DNA of 64,000 bases from Alisma plantago-aquatica. Lineage: Eukaryota; Streptophyta; Magnoliopsida; Alismatales; Alismataceae. Under the pieces are notes generated by a model. That model worked only from the letters and a program-made list of their open reading frames with translations, ran no database searches and was not told where the DNA came from. Location: NCBI GenBank assembly GCA_963693085.1, contig OY856409.1, positions 662,561,591-662,625,590 on the forward strand, read 5' to 3'. How positions within the stretch are numbered: position 1 is the first letter of the stretch; every line of letters begins with the position of its first letter. Below, in pieces: positions 32,789-45,876 of the stretch. The position numbers were made by a program, and so were the translations under genes.

Positions 32789-34820
32789 ATGAGACAAGAA
32801 TATATGATACTTACTTGGGTCCCTCAACCTATAAGGAAGTTTATCCATGAGACCCCCGATCTTTGATGACACCAATTTCCTCTATTGGAAATGGTGGATA
32901 TAGTTCTTCCTTCAAGGGACCAACTACAACATGTGGAGTTTGGTGATTCTTCCATACAAGGAGCCAACTGGTGATGTAACTACTTGGGATGAAGCTACAA
33001 TCAAGAAGGTGCAGATCGATGCCAAGAAGATTAGCATCATTTATGCTGCCCTCACTATGTATGAGTTCAACTAGATCTCATCTTGGGACACAACCAATGA
33101 GATTTGAAACAAGTTGTGCATCACTTATGAAGGCACGCACACGCATCAAGTCAAATAATCAAAGATATACATGCTCAACGGGCTACTTGAGAACTTCAAG
33201 ATGGGTAAGAAGGAAAGAGTGGCAAACATGTACTCAAGGCTCAACACCATCGTCAATGGACTTGCAGCTTTGGGACACCCCTTGGATAAAGAGGCAATCA
33301 AATCCAAGATACTTAGGCCCCTTCCCAAGAGATTGGAACCCAATGTGACTTCAATTGAAGAATTTAGTAGCCTTGGAGACTTAGCCACCGAGGAGCTCAT
33401 GGGAAAACTTCAAGCTCATGAGCCAAGGCTTGAAAAGAAAGAGGAAGAAGACAAGCAAGAGGAGAATGAATCAAAGAAGATAAAAGGCAATGCCTTCAAA
33501 GCTTAAGTGGAGGCAATGATTATCCAACAACAACTTTCTTGTCGGCACTCTCCTCCCTCCTCAAGTGAATATGATGGCCCAAGTGATCTTGAAGAAAGCT
33601 ACTCCAAGGGCAAACACTTCAAGGGAATGTCTTCCTCATCCTCAACTCTTAAGTGATATGCATATGTATAAAAGGGACACTACAAAAAATGAATGCCCAA
33701 AGGCCTAGAAGAGCCATCACAAGAGTAGCCACAAGAGAAAGGATGACTACAAGAAGGAAGGCAAATACAAGAAGAAGGATAAGAAGGATAAAAGAAGCAA
33801 GGATGTAGCTAATACAGCTTGGGAGGAGTTCTCTAGTGACTGAAGCTCCGATGAAGGAGAATTCCATCTTGCACTCATGGTCTCCACAAGTGAAGACATT
33901 GGTGAGGTAAGTGAGGTAAGCTTGCATGAGTTATCCAAAGAAACTCTTATTGATATGCTTAATGCTACTTGCTTTTCTTACTCCAAATGTAAATCTAAGA
34001 AGAATAGGTTGGGTAATATCATCGATGATTTATATGCTAAGGTTGAGATTCTTGATCAAAATGAAAAGTTACATCTTGATAGCATTGATTTCTTGCAAGG
34101 TTAGTTTCTTGATCTTGAGCTTCAATACAATGGAGTTGAATTTGAGAATGGTGTCTACCTTAAGAACATCACTAGTCTTAATGAAGAAAAGCAAGCCCTA
34201 GTAGATAAGCTTTCTTTGCTTGAAATTGAAATTAATGATCTTAAGATTTATTATGGTATGACTAAGGATGAAAATAGAATTTATCTTTATGAGGTGGTTT
34301 TTCTTAGAACTAAAAATGTTAGGTTGCTTGCTAAAATTAAGGATCTATCTTCTAGTCCTATTTTTCCTGGAAATGAATTTTCTTCTATTTCCTTAGATAG
34401 AAATTATTACTTGACTAAATCCCTATTCTTAGAGGCCGACTTGCTAATGATATTGCTCATTTATCTTCTACTATTGTCACTCTTACCAATGATAATCACA
34501 AATTGAGAGCCACTTGCAAACCTTCCTCAAAGGGAATAAGTCCCTAAATGAAGTCTTGGATCACTCAACCAAACATAGTGAAATGATTGGTTTAAGATAT
34601 GAGGGTTCCTCAAAAGGAAAAGGCATAGGAAAAGGTGAGAAGAAGAGTAAGGAACCTACAATCTTCCAGAGAGTCTTCTGGGTCTTTGAACCCTATGATT
34701 AGTGTTCATTGTAAGAGTGATGTCCATTATTCTACTTATTGTCCTTACATGGAGAAGGAGACCAACCCAAAGATGAAGTGGGTCCCCAAGCTAACCCCAA
34801 ATCCCAAAGTTTTAATTGGG
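32789..34820 (+). pseudogene. gag: Sirevirus 2 gag
   Basis: The likely start is ATG at 32789 (MRQEYMILTW). The frame is broken several times in the first 400 bp. A clear stretch (33171-33506) has LENFKMGKKERVANMYSRLN and a charged Glu/Lys tail, matching Sirevirus 1 gag. The first zinc knuckle (about 33650-33705) has lost its first two Cys codons (TGA and CATAT in place of TGC and TGT) although the final Cys is kept, the reverse of Sirevirus 1. The coiled coil (33877-34500) is split by stops. The second knuckle near 34700 (SVHCKSDVHYSTYC) has its first Cys changed to Ser. The protein could not work as a nucleocapsid. Confidence 0.85.
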
Positions 34821-34857
34821 AACCTATTATCTTCCTTTCTTATAGGTAGAAGGAAAA

Positions 34858-37128
34858 TGGATTGTTGATAGTGGCTGCTCAAAACACATGACAGGTGAAA
34901 TCAGCCATTTCAATCAATTCATCAAGAAGAAAGGAGGATCACTGACATTTGAGGACAACAACAAGGGTAAGGTAATAGGTGAGGGTGATGTAAGTGATTC
35001 ACTATGAATCAAGAATGTTCTTCTTGTGTCACAATTTCATAATTGATAGTCAACTTTGTGATAATGGTTATCTTATTCTATTTACTTCTTTAGAATGCTT
35101 GCTTATAGATTCCCTCTCGTACAATGTCATATATAAGGGAACTAGAAATGGTAATCTTTAAATTATTGTTCTTGACTCTATTACGCCTATTGTTGGTAGA
35201 TGTCTTGTGCCAATTCGAATGATATTTCTTTATGGCACCATATGCTTAGTCATGTAAATATGCATCAAACGTAGAAGTTGAGAAAAAAGGATTTGGTTAA
35301 GGAACTTCCTAAATTGGATTTTGAAAAGGATGAGGAATGCCAACCTTGTACCCAAGGAAAGGAAACCAAGTACTCCTTCTAATCCAATGGAGTTGTTAGC
35401 ACCAATAGAGTTCTTGAGCTTCTTCACATTGATATATTTGGACCAATGTGTACATAATTGCTTTGTGGTAGCAAGTCTTCTCTTGTGATTGTCGATGATT
35501 TTTCTAGATATGCTTGGACCTTCTTTCTTATTTCAAAAAGTGATACTCTCGATGTTTTCTCGAATTTTTGTAAATGAGTTGAAAATTAAGCTTCTTTCCG
35601 GATTGCTTCTATATACATTGATCATGGGGGAGAGTTTGAAAAGATTTGTTTGAATGGTTTTGTGAGGAATCTGAGTATGGTCATAACTTTTCTTCACCTT
35701 GAATGCTACAACAAAATGGGGTTGTAGAGATAAAGAATAGGTCACTATAGGAGATGGCTAGGACTATTCTTCTAGAGTATGACACTCCAAAGAAGTTTTG
35801 GGCCGAAGACGTCAATACTTCATATTTTGTGCAAAATTTGGTTTTTACTCATCCTCTTTTGAAGAAAACCCCTATGAGCTATAGCGTGGTAGAAAGCCTT
35901 CCATTGACTTTTTTAATGTTTTTGGTTATCCTTGTTTTGTTTTGAACACCAAGGATTCCCTAGACAAAATTGATCCAAAAGCTAACAAGGCTTGCTTTCT
36001 TGGTTATAGAACTACTAGCAAGGCTTATAGAGTATTTAACATTGAATTGTGTAAAGTGGAAGAATTTATCAATGTTTTATTTATTGAGACTAGCCCCTCC
36101 ATTTAGCAAGGTTAGTCGCTCAAGCCTACAATCAACAACATGGCAAAGATCTTGATAAAACATATGCACCTAGAGCTAGACTTGAGTCAATTAGAATGTT
36201 GCTTGCTTTTTCCAGTCACAAGAATTTTCTTCTTTATCAAATGGATGTTAAAAGTGCATTTTTGAATGGTACAATTGAGGAGGAAGTATATGTTGCCCGA
36301 CCTCTGGGATTTGAACATGATAACTTGCCTAACCATGTTTATTTGTTGCAAAAATTTCTCTATGGTCTCAAACCAGAACCTCAAGCTTGGTATGAGAAAC
36401 TAAGAAACTTCTTATTAGATAACAATTATATCATGGGAAAAGTCGATTCTACCTTGTTTCTAAAGCACACTTCTAACAATTTTTTGATCATTCAAATTTA
36501 TGTTGATGTTGTATTGGAGGGATTGATCTTGATCTCCGCAAAGCTTTTAGTTCTCTTATGCAGAGTAAGTTTGAGATGAGCATGATGGGGGAGCTTACAT
36601 TCTTCCTTGGCTTCCAAATCAAGCAAACAAACAATGGGAACTCCATCAACCAAGGCAAGTGTGCCAATGAACTACTTAAGAACTTTGGGATGGAGAACAT
36701 CAAGCCAATGGACACCCCCATGTCAAATACTGCCAAGCTTGATAGAGATGAAAAAGGATAAAAGGTAGATGAGAAACTCAATAGAGGTATGATTGGAAGT
36801 TTACTTTATTTAACTACCTCTAGACCTGATATAATATTTAGTGTTTTCTTGTGTGATCACTTTCAATCAAGTCCTTGGAAATCACATATTATAGTGTAAA
36901 GAGGATTTTGAGGTATGTAGCCAAAACTCAAAATTTTAGAATATGGTATCCCTTGTCACGAGACTTTACTCTTACTAGTTATAGTGATGTTGATTACGTA
37001 GGTTGTTTGATTGATAGAAACTGAACAAGTGATACCTACTTCTTCCTAGGACCATGCCTAGTTTCTTGGTTCTCTAAGCAACAAATCACTGTGGCTCTTT
37101 CAACTATTGAGGGTGAACACATTGCAGT
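34858..37128 (+). pseudogene. pol: Sirevirus 2 pol: protease, integrase, reverse transcriptase, partial RNase H
   Basis: The protease shows WIVDSGCSKHMTGE at 34858. The integrase shows CQPCTQGKE, HIDIFGPM, VIVDDFSRYAWTFF and DHGGEF in scattered frames. A deletion of several hundred bases relative to Sirevirus 1 lies around 36090-36130, where the N-terminal part of reverse transcriptase is missing. The reverse transcriptase shows YQMDVKSAFLNG (36236), but the YVDD box reads YVDV followed by a frameshift at about 36507. RNase H begins near 36980 (YSDVDYVGC), with ATIEGEH-like sequence near 37110, then stops at 37128 where homology ends. The loss of the second catalytic Asp and of most of RNase H makes it inactive. 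Confidence 0.87.
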
Positions 37129-38189
37129 TGGGGGACCCATTATAAGTCACTATCAAATCATCTTAAGATCGATGGTCAGTTGACCCATCATAAGAGTTGC
37201 ACTCATTGTGAACCGTCAGAATGCACACAACATCATCTAATGATGGCATAGGTCCCACCTTAACTTAGATCTATTGCTATAAAAGTAAAAGGGGGACTTG
37301 ACACTCTGTACAATTGTACATGATTAGTAAAAGCAGAAAGTAAACCCTACCCACCTAATCGTATGAGCTAAGGCAAAATATTTTTGAAGCCATCAAAGGA
37401 CGCACATCATATTCAACTCCCAACAATGTGAAGACGGCGAACTAGAAAAGGACCCCTTTGATGATGATGACGTTTGTTAGATAGGGTTAGAAACGCACCG
37501 CGGTGCAAGAAGGGCTTGATCGACAACGACACACTGACTAGGGGACTCATCAAGGAATGAATCCACTGACGATGCTACCGCCAACATCGAAAATTGGTAA
37601 ATCCACTGCTTAACCTTCTTTTTTATTCTTGGTTCTTTTTGTGTTCTACCAAAACTACCACTTTCATCTCTGTCAATTCATCCCCATCAATTCAACTTCC
37701 TATCCTTCTGCCTTCTGATATACAAACTCTCCAAAGTAGGTGTAAACCATCAGAAGGTGTTTACCCCTCTACAAACCATCACCTCACACTGATGACTTAT
37801 TCAATCTTTTCTAACCATCAGCTTAAGACTGCCTCTATCCAACCTTTATAAACCATTGGAATATCACCTTCCTATGGGAACCATTGGTTCATCTTCCTAC
37901 ACCCTAATAGACCATCAATTTTCCACCCTCCCTGAAGCCATCACGTTACCAATTGCTACTCATTCAAAAACCATCATTTTTAGGTTTGCCATCCTACCAT
38001 CGGTTCTTCTGATCACCCTATTTCCAAACCATTAGATCCCTGATTTCAAGTTTTTTCACAAACCATCCATTCACATACCCTTTATATAAACCATCGATTT
38101 ATAGTTCCTTTCTAGATATTGCTTAAAGCTACTTGTTGGACTAACTTTGCATGAGATGTATTAATATATACACTACAAAAATAATTTAA
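37129..38189. other. Non-coding block with periodic ACCATC motif
   Basis: From about 37740 to 38100 the words AACCATCA, AACCATCG, ACCATTGG and similar recur roughly every 27-38 bp (near 37746, 37776, 37812, 37850, 37880, 37911, 37938, 37971, 37998, 38027, 38063 and 38090). A TATA-like CTATAAAAGT lies near 37272. No coding domain is seen. A similar motif cluster is present at 44740-45180, on the other side of the decayed coding region. Confidence 0.5.
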
Positions 38190-41100
38190 ATGTCTAGTAA
38201 CACAGGTAAAGAGGTCAAATCAATGAGCCAGATTAGTAAGATCAGAAGCATAATGAGTCATGACGAGGTAGATAGAATAGAGAGATTAAAAGATGAAGTT
38301 CTTGCCTATATCGGACTCCTTGGGGATCCCACACAAGGAAGTATCAGGACCAGGTTAGAAGAAGATATACTAAAAATTCTAGAAGATCCAATCCTCGAGG
38401 AATCCTCCAACTCTAACGAGTCCATAGGGAAAGGACTTTGGAGTATACCCCTTTAGGGGATAGACAAAACCCTAATAAGAGAGGGGCATCAAGTCCATCT
38501 CCCTAGGATAGCAAAGTAAAGTACCAAGGTGTTAGAAATATAAAGCACTAGAAGACAAACAAGGCCACGATCAATGATAACCACAAGCACTAAAGTTCTT
38601 GGTAGGACTGTTCCACAAACAATGAATGTCATCCACAAGGAACAACCTAAAAATTACTTATTTCCCAAAGATGATGACCATATAAATGCCTAGGATGATA
38701 TGTATAGAAGTAAAACCTTTAGATCCACAAAGTTTGGAGAGGTCGACACCCTAAAAAATTAGGAATATACCAAAGGGTGAAGAAAAAACTAGAAAAGGTG
38801 GGAATCTACAAAATTTGCTTCAACAACCACATCTCCTATGATGAACTCACCTTAAAGAGCATGTCATCCCTGAAGAATCTACTAGTTACAAAATAAGACA
38901 AAGGGTGCGGGGGACATTATAAGTTGGAAGTCTAAACTATCAAGGAGGACTATATACTTACTGAGAAATGATTGAATTCAATCTTCACTGAGTCACATGA
39001 ACAAGCCATGAACACAAATAGAGCTAAAGGAGACAAATAAGCTCAAGGCTTTTCACTGACCAGACATGGGAAAAACTATCTAGAGAGAGCCGATACAACT
39101 TAGGGCAGTCGAAGGCTTCCAAGATACGTTCGGGGATCATGCGTGTTATGCATAAGATCTTCATAAACACCATGTTCTTCAAGACAAACACAAGGCATTA
39201 CCAGAACGAATATCCACATTCTATAGAGTATCATGGAAAAGAAGGCAATCAATATTGGATGGATATTGATTAATAGGCTAGCGAAAATAGTTGGACCATA
39301 AGGCTCCTGTGACTTCTTCATGAGTGGCCTCATCACATACATTGCCAACAATATAGTCAAACCCAGTGAATTGAAGTTATTCCTTAAATATATCGAGGAA
39401 AGGCTAGTAGATTTGAAGTACTTAATTGCTACAAATGTATTGGCAAGGCAGAAGGATAAGTACTTCTACAGATTCTATAGATTGAAGGGCTTACTTCTCC
39501 TTCCTAAAATGAGAAACTATGAAAAACTTCTATTAGGTGATGATGATGTCTAAAAGATGAAATATGGAGCCAAACAACAGAGAAAGCACCAACTGAGCCA
39601 CCAATGAAGTTGATAGAAGAAACTCCTACAAGGTGAAAAAAGAAAAGAGTAATAATATGCCTCCAAAAGATGAAAGTGGCTAATACAAAGAGCATAAATC
39701 CCCCATACTCGAGGTAGTACATCTTGAGAAAGATGAAGAATAACCTCATATAATTACATATGCCATCGTTATCCCAGAGGCATCAAAAGAAATGGAGACA
39801 GTTCTACAGCAAATACACCTCTCGTCAGTATCCCAGAGGTGCCTGAAGAAGCTTTGATGGGTACTACGCATCATCTAACTCCATTGATATCAATAGAGAT
39901 GATATACTAGAGATACTAATAGATCCAGAATTGGAGAAGATGAATGAAACCTCCATCAGTGCGAGTGTGGTGTCACACCGCACCACTTCTAGGATAGAGC
40001 CAACTGACAACAATGTCCTAACTAACACGCCAGCCAGCCGAGGGGTTGACAAGGAAATAATATATGCAACAAGAAATGACCCTATTTCAAACTACACAGA
40101 TGAAAGGGAGGTACAAGAGAAGGAGATAGTAGAAAAAAGATATCCCCTGCCAAGTTATGAAGAGAAAAGCCTACACATGAGTAGTGAACATGAAAGGTCT
40201 GTTAGATCTTAGAAGGACGTGAACTCATTGAAATTCGAAGAGAAGCCACAATGAGCCCCTTCCCCAACATTATTCATGGAGATAGGGCAACAAATTGACA
40301 ACCTATGTGAGATCGTCTCTAACTCTGCTCTAAATATTTTAAATTTAATTACAAATTTGTATGTGCTAACTTTACAGGTTGAGAAGATAACAACAGACAT
40401 GCAACCATTGCTAACCTTTCCGCAATAGATGCGGATCTTGGATACAAATCAAATGTAGTTAGTGGAAGCTTTGACATGAATGGATAGAGAGATTGCCCTA
40501 TTGTGCTAGGAGCAGGATGGCCTAAAATGAGAAAATGAGAGGTTGCACGTTGAAGAGAAGAACTAAAACAAGGCATGAATGACATCACTTTCCCTTAAAA
40601 AGGAAACCTCTAATTGGTCGTGAATTGTCGACGAGGAAGCCTCCTCATCACTGAAAATAGAGATGGACATGCACTTGAAAGAAGAAATGGTGTCTGGAAA
40701 ACTAGACATCAAGAAAGTTGCACAACCCCCAAAACCAGAAGCCACAATAGAACTATCTACTGAACAAAGGGAAGAAAATTATGTCAGAAACATGGAAGTG
40801 CCCACTGGGAAAAAATACCATACCAATTCCCCTGTCTCCCCAGGGGCACTTCACCAACAAACACCAAGAAGAAGAACCAATTAACAAGCCAAATACATGT
40901 TTTTCTAAAATATACCAAGTAGACAATCCATGCCGCATATATAAAAACAATCGACAAAAATGACATCATCCTAAAATCCCTAGAGGCAAGGGAGGAGGCA
41001 CCAGAAATAACTGAGGATGTGATAAATAGGATAAATCCTCTATTTGTGCATGATGATTCACCACCTCTAGTTGACTATGAAGACTTTATGATCCAATTAA

Positions 41101-41870
41101 TACTGGATGAACAGATCAAAGGAGGAGTTCATTTAAATCCTTTAGAGGTGGAGATGGAGGAGCAAATTTCTAAATAAGATGAATGGAATATAAACTAGAT
41201 TTTCGATAACACAAAGAAGAAACTAGACAATCCAGTGTTTCCTGAACCACCAACTATAGCCAGTACAAACCCAACCACTACCGTTGCAGTGTAAAATGAA
41301 AGACATAGACATGACTTCAATAACAGTGATGTTGCTCCCTGAAGTCCATGTTTTGGTAGATATCCTAAACATGATAAACCGAGAGAAGATATTGTATACA
41401 ATAACAAAAGATACTATCTGACAAGGAATGACCTGCGATCAACTTTCAGACATATGGCTAGTATTCCTCAAGGTGCTCTGTGGAACAATAATCGAAGAAT
41501 ATATATACAGGGACAAAATAGGACCCGTCGTAAATGCCACATCCACTCTATCTGCCCAACTATGTAAAAAACTTACAACACACAATGTGTTGAAATCTAC
41601 AAGAAACGCTGCATAAAACAAGGAAGCTAAAGTTCATAACTCTTCCTTTCAAGGCCTTCAATCATTGGTTACTAACCATGGTGAATCTTTCCACAAGGTG
41701 GGTTACACTTTACAACTTCAATGGCAAGGACCTACCGTGTGGAGGGATGGCCTTCGAAAAACTAGATAAAGGGAAATATAGATGATACTGAACTGCTTGA
41801 AATGCCTGATATAGAGGACAGACAGGTGGTACTGCCCAAACTAGAACAAGTTCCACGTTGATTGTAGCAG
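38190..41870 (+). pseudogene. Decayed coding region of an unassigned mobile element
   Basis: Several open stretches on the plus strand look like protein rather than chance because they are rich in charged residues and run on in neighbouring frames. They lie at 38190-38456 (starts MSSNTGKEVKSMSQ, Glu/Ile/Leu-rich), 39320-39553 (FMSGLITYIANNIVKPSEL just around the Met), 39931-40212, 40663-40884, about 40930-41180 (acidic, VDYEDFMIQLILDEQIKGG) and 41428-41870. Near 41795-41840 the codons CLKCLI...RWYCPN suggest a weakened CCHC-like motif. I do not recognise the family. Stops and frameshifts separate all parts. The position just upstream of a Ulp1-like domain suggests one long former gene or two adjacent genes of a transposon. 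Confidence 0.4.
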
Positions 41871-42215
41871 ATCCCAACAACTTCCTAACTTTAGGGACAA
41901 CACCTTCATAGTGTGTAGGACCATCTAAGCACTAAATAGATGACTTCCCTTTGAGAAAATTGTTAACGAGGACTTCCATGTGCTGAGAGGAAAATATGTC
42001 ATGGAAATTATTTGTGACAAATATTTTTCTATGATGAACACATGGATCCCAAGAAGAATATACATGCTCATACCCCTTCCTTAACGACCTTCATGGAGGG
42101 ACCAAGTGAAAAATATAGAGAAAGGAATAGAAGTCCCTCCTTTTGAAAAATGGATAACTAGCCTGGTGATTCCTCCTCCTCGGTCACATCATCCACATCA
42201 ACTCCTCAGTCAAAA

Positions 42216-43200
42216 ATGAATATCCCTCCCAAACCAACCATAGAAGAAGTGGAAGCTACACTAGAGGCTCCAAAAAAAACTCTTGAGCATACCCTAACTC
42301 ACCCCACTCCAATACTTGCATCTGCTTTTGAAATTGCAAGGCATACTTCCTCACCTCAAGACATTATCAACAAACCAGAGGCGGAAGAGGATGTAGCCAA
42401 CTATGAAGAAGTTAAAGCCCCAATCACCTCCAACTAATAAGGAGAAGTAGCAAGAGTAGATAATGATGATGTAGCCAATGAATATGATGAACTAGAACCA
42501 ATCAATTTGATGCAACCCACTTTTGAAAATCTTGACAAAACGCTTGCTATGGGTTGTTGGTTGACGATCTGACTTTCATCATGGAAGAACTTAGGCCACA
42601 AGACAATGAAGTTGTCACCATTTTTGAATGTGACAATGTTCAAGTCCTATATCTAGACCTTCGTGAGATTCTTATAGTTGGAGGTTATATGATAGTCAAC
42701 GTCATGACGACCTGCCAATTACTTTTCATAAACAATCTCAAAGATGTATATATGTCCTTCTACGATATCATTGGAGGACATAATATATCAAAAAGATTTG
42801 GGGGATCTCCAATGACTAATAGATCACTTAAAGTATAATATCCCGTAATTTATATTTATACCTACTCTGCATGATGAACACTGGACACTTTTATCATTTA
42901 ATACATGGGCTCAAATGATGAAACAATACACCATCTTAGACGCTAGGTTTAGCATGAAAAGGACCACCTAACACAAAACATCTAACAACGTCACTGAATA
43001 GAAAGTTTCCCAGGTGGCTACAAAAATTATTGAGCTGATAAAAATGTATGGAAGGGGGCTCCCAGATGAAGGTTTGAAGTTTGAGAAACTACAGTTCCAT
43101 CACAGGAGCCCATAACAGGTACTAGGCTCTAACGACTATGGTTTCTTCATTTTATAATGGATGTAAATGCTAGTCACATAAGATAAGAAGGAGGAATATT
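42216..43200 (+). pseudogene. Ulp1/SENP-like (C48) cysteine peptidase domain, catalytic Cys lost
   Basis: The part 42554-42838 resembles the N-terminal half of a Ulp1 fold (LDLREILIVGGYM, then FYDIIGG). After a one-base shift the core is in a single frame: IPTLHDEHWTLLSFN with the catalytic His-Trp (CAC at 42879), YTILDAR with the catalytic Asp (GAC at 42939), and QVLGSNDYGFFIL, where Q (43116) is the oxyanion-hole residue and Tyr (TAT at 43137) stands where the family has Cys. In Ulp1 proteases His, Asp, Gln and Cys form the active site that cleaves SUMO. Stops interrupt the frame. Plant transposons, notably some Mutator-like elements, carry such domains. The stretch 42216-42437, Pro/Thr/Glu-rich, is likely the linker before the domain. 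Confidence 0.68.
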
Positions 43201-45828
43201 ATCAAGAAGGTTATTACCACTACATTCGAGGGACATACAAAATGTAGATCTTAATGTCCTAATGGGCATTAATAAGAGCAAAGCCTTAACTCACCTGTTT
43301 GCTCAACCTCACTCTTTGACACCCTGAGGACATGGTGCATGATAAGTTTTAGGGGGATCTAAATAGGTGAGCTAGTATGTCTACTTGCCCAACATCTCAA
43401 CTTTTTGTATTACATATTTCGTCATTTATGCAAAAATTTTGAATTTTGATAGTCAGATGATAAAATTTTGCCTGTGTATATATTTTGTCTTCTTATCCTT
43501 AGAAAAAACACAGGTAAATAGTAATTTTTGAAGATAAACTTTGAATCCAATTTTCTTGGGTGTTGTCACCACTCTTATCTTATAACTTCTTATATTCAAG
43601 CTACTTCTTGGCATAATCATTCCAAGAGTCATGTTTTGGGCTACTAATTCATCTAAGAAAAATCTACTTGACTATGTCTTTACATCATTCTTATCTCAAG
43701 ATATTGTAGGCAACCAAGGAACACTAGTATCCCAATAGAAACCCTATAAAATAAGGAGGACCCTGCCTGGTGTACCCCATATTGATCACCTAGCTTCTCA
43801 GTATAGGTTGGAAAGTGCAAATTCCAGCAATAGAGGAAACACCTACCCCTTCAGTGCTTAATCCCCACTATGAGAACAAAAGAGGCTTGACATCCCACCT
43901 CCCCCTAATGATACCATCCCTAAAATCCTTGTGAGCAACAATTAAAGTTGAGATTGAATAAAAACATGAGAGTTGTATCTGGAAAGATGACAAAAGGCTC
44001 CATCTGGCCAGTGTATAGCTACACTTAAGAATGCAGATATGTCATGCCCGATAGTGAAACTTGGATGCCAAACAAAAAAAATCACTTGTCTTTCAACAGG
44101 TGCCTCACCACCTAAAACTACATCAGGACTAACAGTCAAGTAGAACTATTTCTATGATAGTACTCATGGTTGAATGAACCTTAGAAAGATAGGAAACACA
44201 AGCAAGCTTGGCCCATCCTTACACCACTAGTTAGGACTATCCAGGATAATAAAGGTTGGGTGTGAAAACTACCTCAATGTCATTTTGCATAAGTACGGAC
44301 AAGAAATTAGATTGGGTGCATTTTGTACAAGGACACTCCTCCTAAGAAGAGGATACACCAGGCAAAGGATGCCATGCAACTGTATATTGGAGAGGGAGGA
44401 AGCTAGGAGTATAGAAAGTAGATTGAGCGATTAGGCAGAGGTCTTGACCTAAAGATGATATAAGGACATGGTCAAGAGTCAAAAAATACTAAAAAATAAA
44501 TCCCTTAACATTTTTTTGATGACTTGATTCTATTTATTATCTTGAGGACAAAATAGACTCTTATGTTTCGGAAGGTTGATAACATCCAACTTTTTGGATA
44601 TTTCATGCCTAATTTTAATCCTATTTCCCCTCTTTATGCAGACTTGCCTTAACTTTCTCCTATTTTTCTCATGTTTACGATTTATACTTGATTCAAAAGT
44701 AGCTACTCATTTCCATGAAGGTAACTCACCAAGCGATGGGCTCCACCCTTGTGAAGGTCTCCCATCAGTTTCCACAACCAATGGTGACCATCCACCCTTA
44801 GCATCAGACCATCATCGAAGCTGACCGACCATAGGTTTCCAAACCGATGACCTCCCACAATGCCCATGTTCATCAAGAGATGCAGTTAGGATAACCATCA
44901 TTCCCAAAAATCAATGTCTAATTATGGGACTCTTAGAACTGATGGCCAACCAAACCTATCAATACCACCATTGATTCCCTAAATCTATGGCCCGTATAGA
45001 CCCAAGAAAAGTGCCTAGCAATCGCTAGTCTGAGCTCATCCAACAGAAAGACTAGATGTGGTAACCAATGGTCTGCCTGATAAGCTCCAAAAATTGATGA
45101 CACACTAGAGTTTTCCAACCGGCAGAGGATGGATTCCCTACAAAACATGCCCAACGATGGTGGAACTATACATATCATTTATTCAGATTGTTAAGTGCAT
45201 GCCCTGAGGCACATGCTCAGACTTTCGGTGCAAGCACAAGTACCCCCTCAAGTACCTTGAGTCCCGCACCAAGTGTTGATACATCATGCAAGGAAAATAA
45301 GGTATCTACCTAAGGGAGATGAAGAAATTCTACCACGAAGCCATCTCACCATTGCCCTCCACCTCAAGCCATCAGTTCATGATATCTAAGGATAAAAGTA
45401 CAAGGAGCAACAAACCATCTCTGTTGAGTAGTTGTAGGTTCCTTCTTTGAGAGAAGGAGGGAGACTTAGCAACCATCTTCACAACTGATGCCAGATTTAG
45501 AGTGAATAGATTCTACATCGACCTTGACCAGTACATGGTCATTGTTTGTGTATCTTTCTCCTTCTTCCCAAAATCTATTCATCCCCTTTTATTTCCTTCC
45601 ATCTTCATGTCTCACCATACTTGTGATTTCGGAATGCTGCTCACCACCATGAGTGGCATCTAATTTGGGTTGGGAGTATCCACTAAGGCTCTCTCAACAT
45701 GTAAATGCTTACCTCTATTAAATATATGCTTTTAGCAAAATTTATCTCCATACTCTTGTTCTTAATGCTTCACTTGCATGATTAGCTACCATCTTGTGTT
45801 GTTTGATTGTTAATGCCTTCAATATAAA

Positions 45829-45830
<2 letters not shown>
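43201..45830. other. Non-coding stretch with second ACCATC/GATGGT cluster
   Basis: No coding frame with a domain is seen. From 44740 to 45180 the motif ACCATC and its reverse GATGGT or CGATG recur, in both orientations, resembling the block at 37740-38100. No clear terminal inverted repeat or target duplication could be found to close the element. Confidence 0.45.

Positions 45831-45833
<3 letters not shown>

Positions 45834-45874
<41 letters not shown>
45834..45874. repeat. (AT)n microsatellite
   Basis: This is an uninterrupted run of alternating A and T over about 41 bp. Confidence 0.95.

Positions 45875-45876
<2 letters not shown>

Larger units (their letters stand above)
31420..37128 (+). 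mobile_element. Sirevirus 2: decayed Ty1/copia element, both ends incomplete
   Basis: It has the same family and orientation as Sirevirus 1: partial 5' LTR, tRNA-Met primer site, gag and pol. It has many more stops and frameshifts than Sirevirus 1. The LTR begins at the equivalent of position 191 of the Sirevirus 1 LTR, exactly at the Sirevirus 1 terminus. The pol reading ends inside RNase H at about 37128, where unrelated sequence begins. The rest of pol, the env-like ORF and the 3' LTR are not in the window. Confidence 0.88.

Noticed and set aside
38171..38185. CACTACAAAAATAAT as the end of a CACTA transposon
   Set aside because: It matches the usual start, but no TTTTTGTAGTG partner was found downstream in the window and it lies inside, not outside, the ACCATC block.
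37129..45830. Endogenous pararetrovirus
   Set aside because: No reverse transcriptase YVDD box, protease or movement-protein motif is visible. The clearest domain is Ulp1-like.
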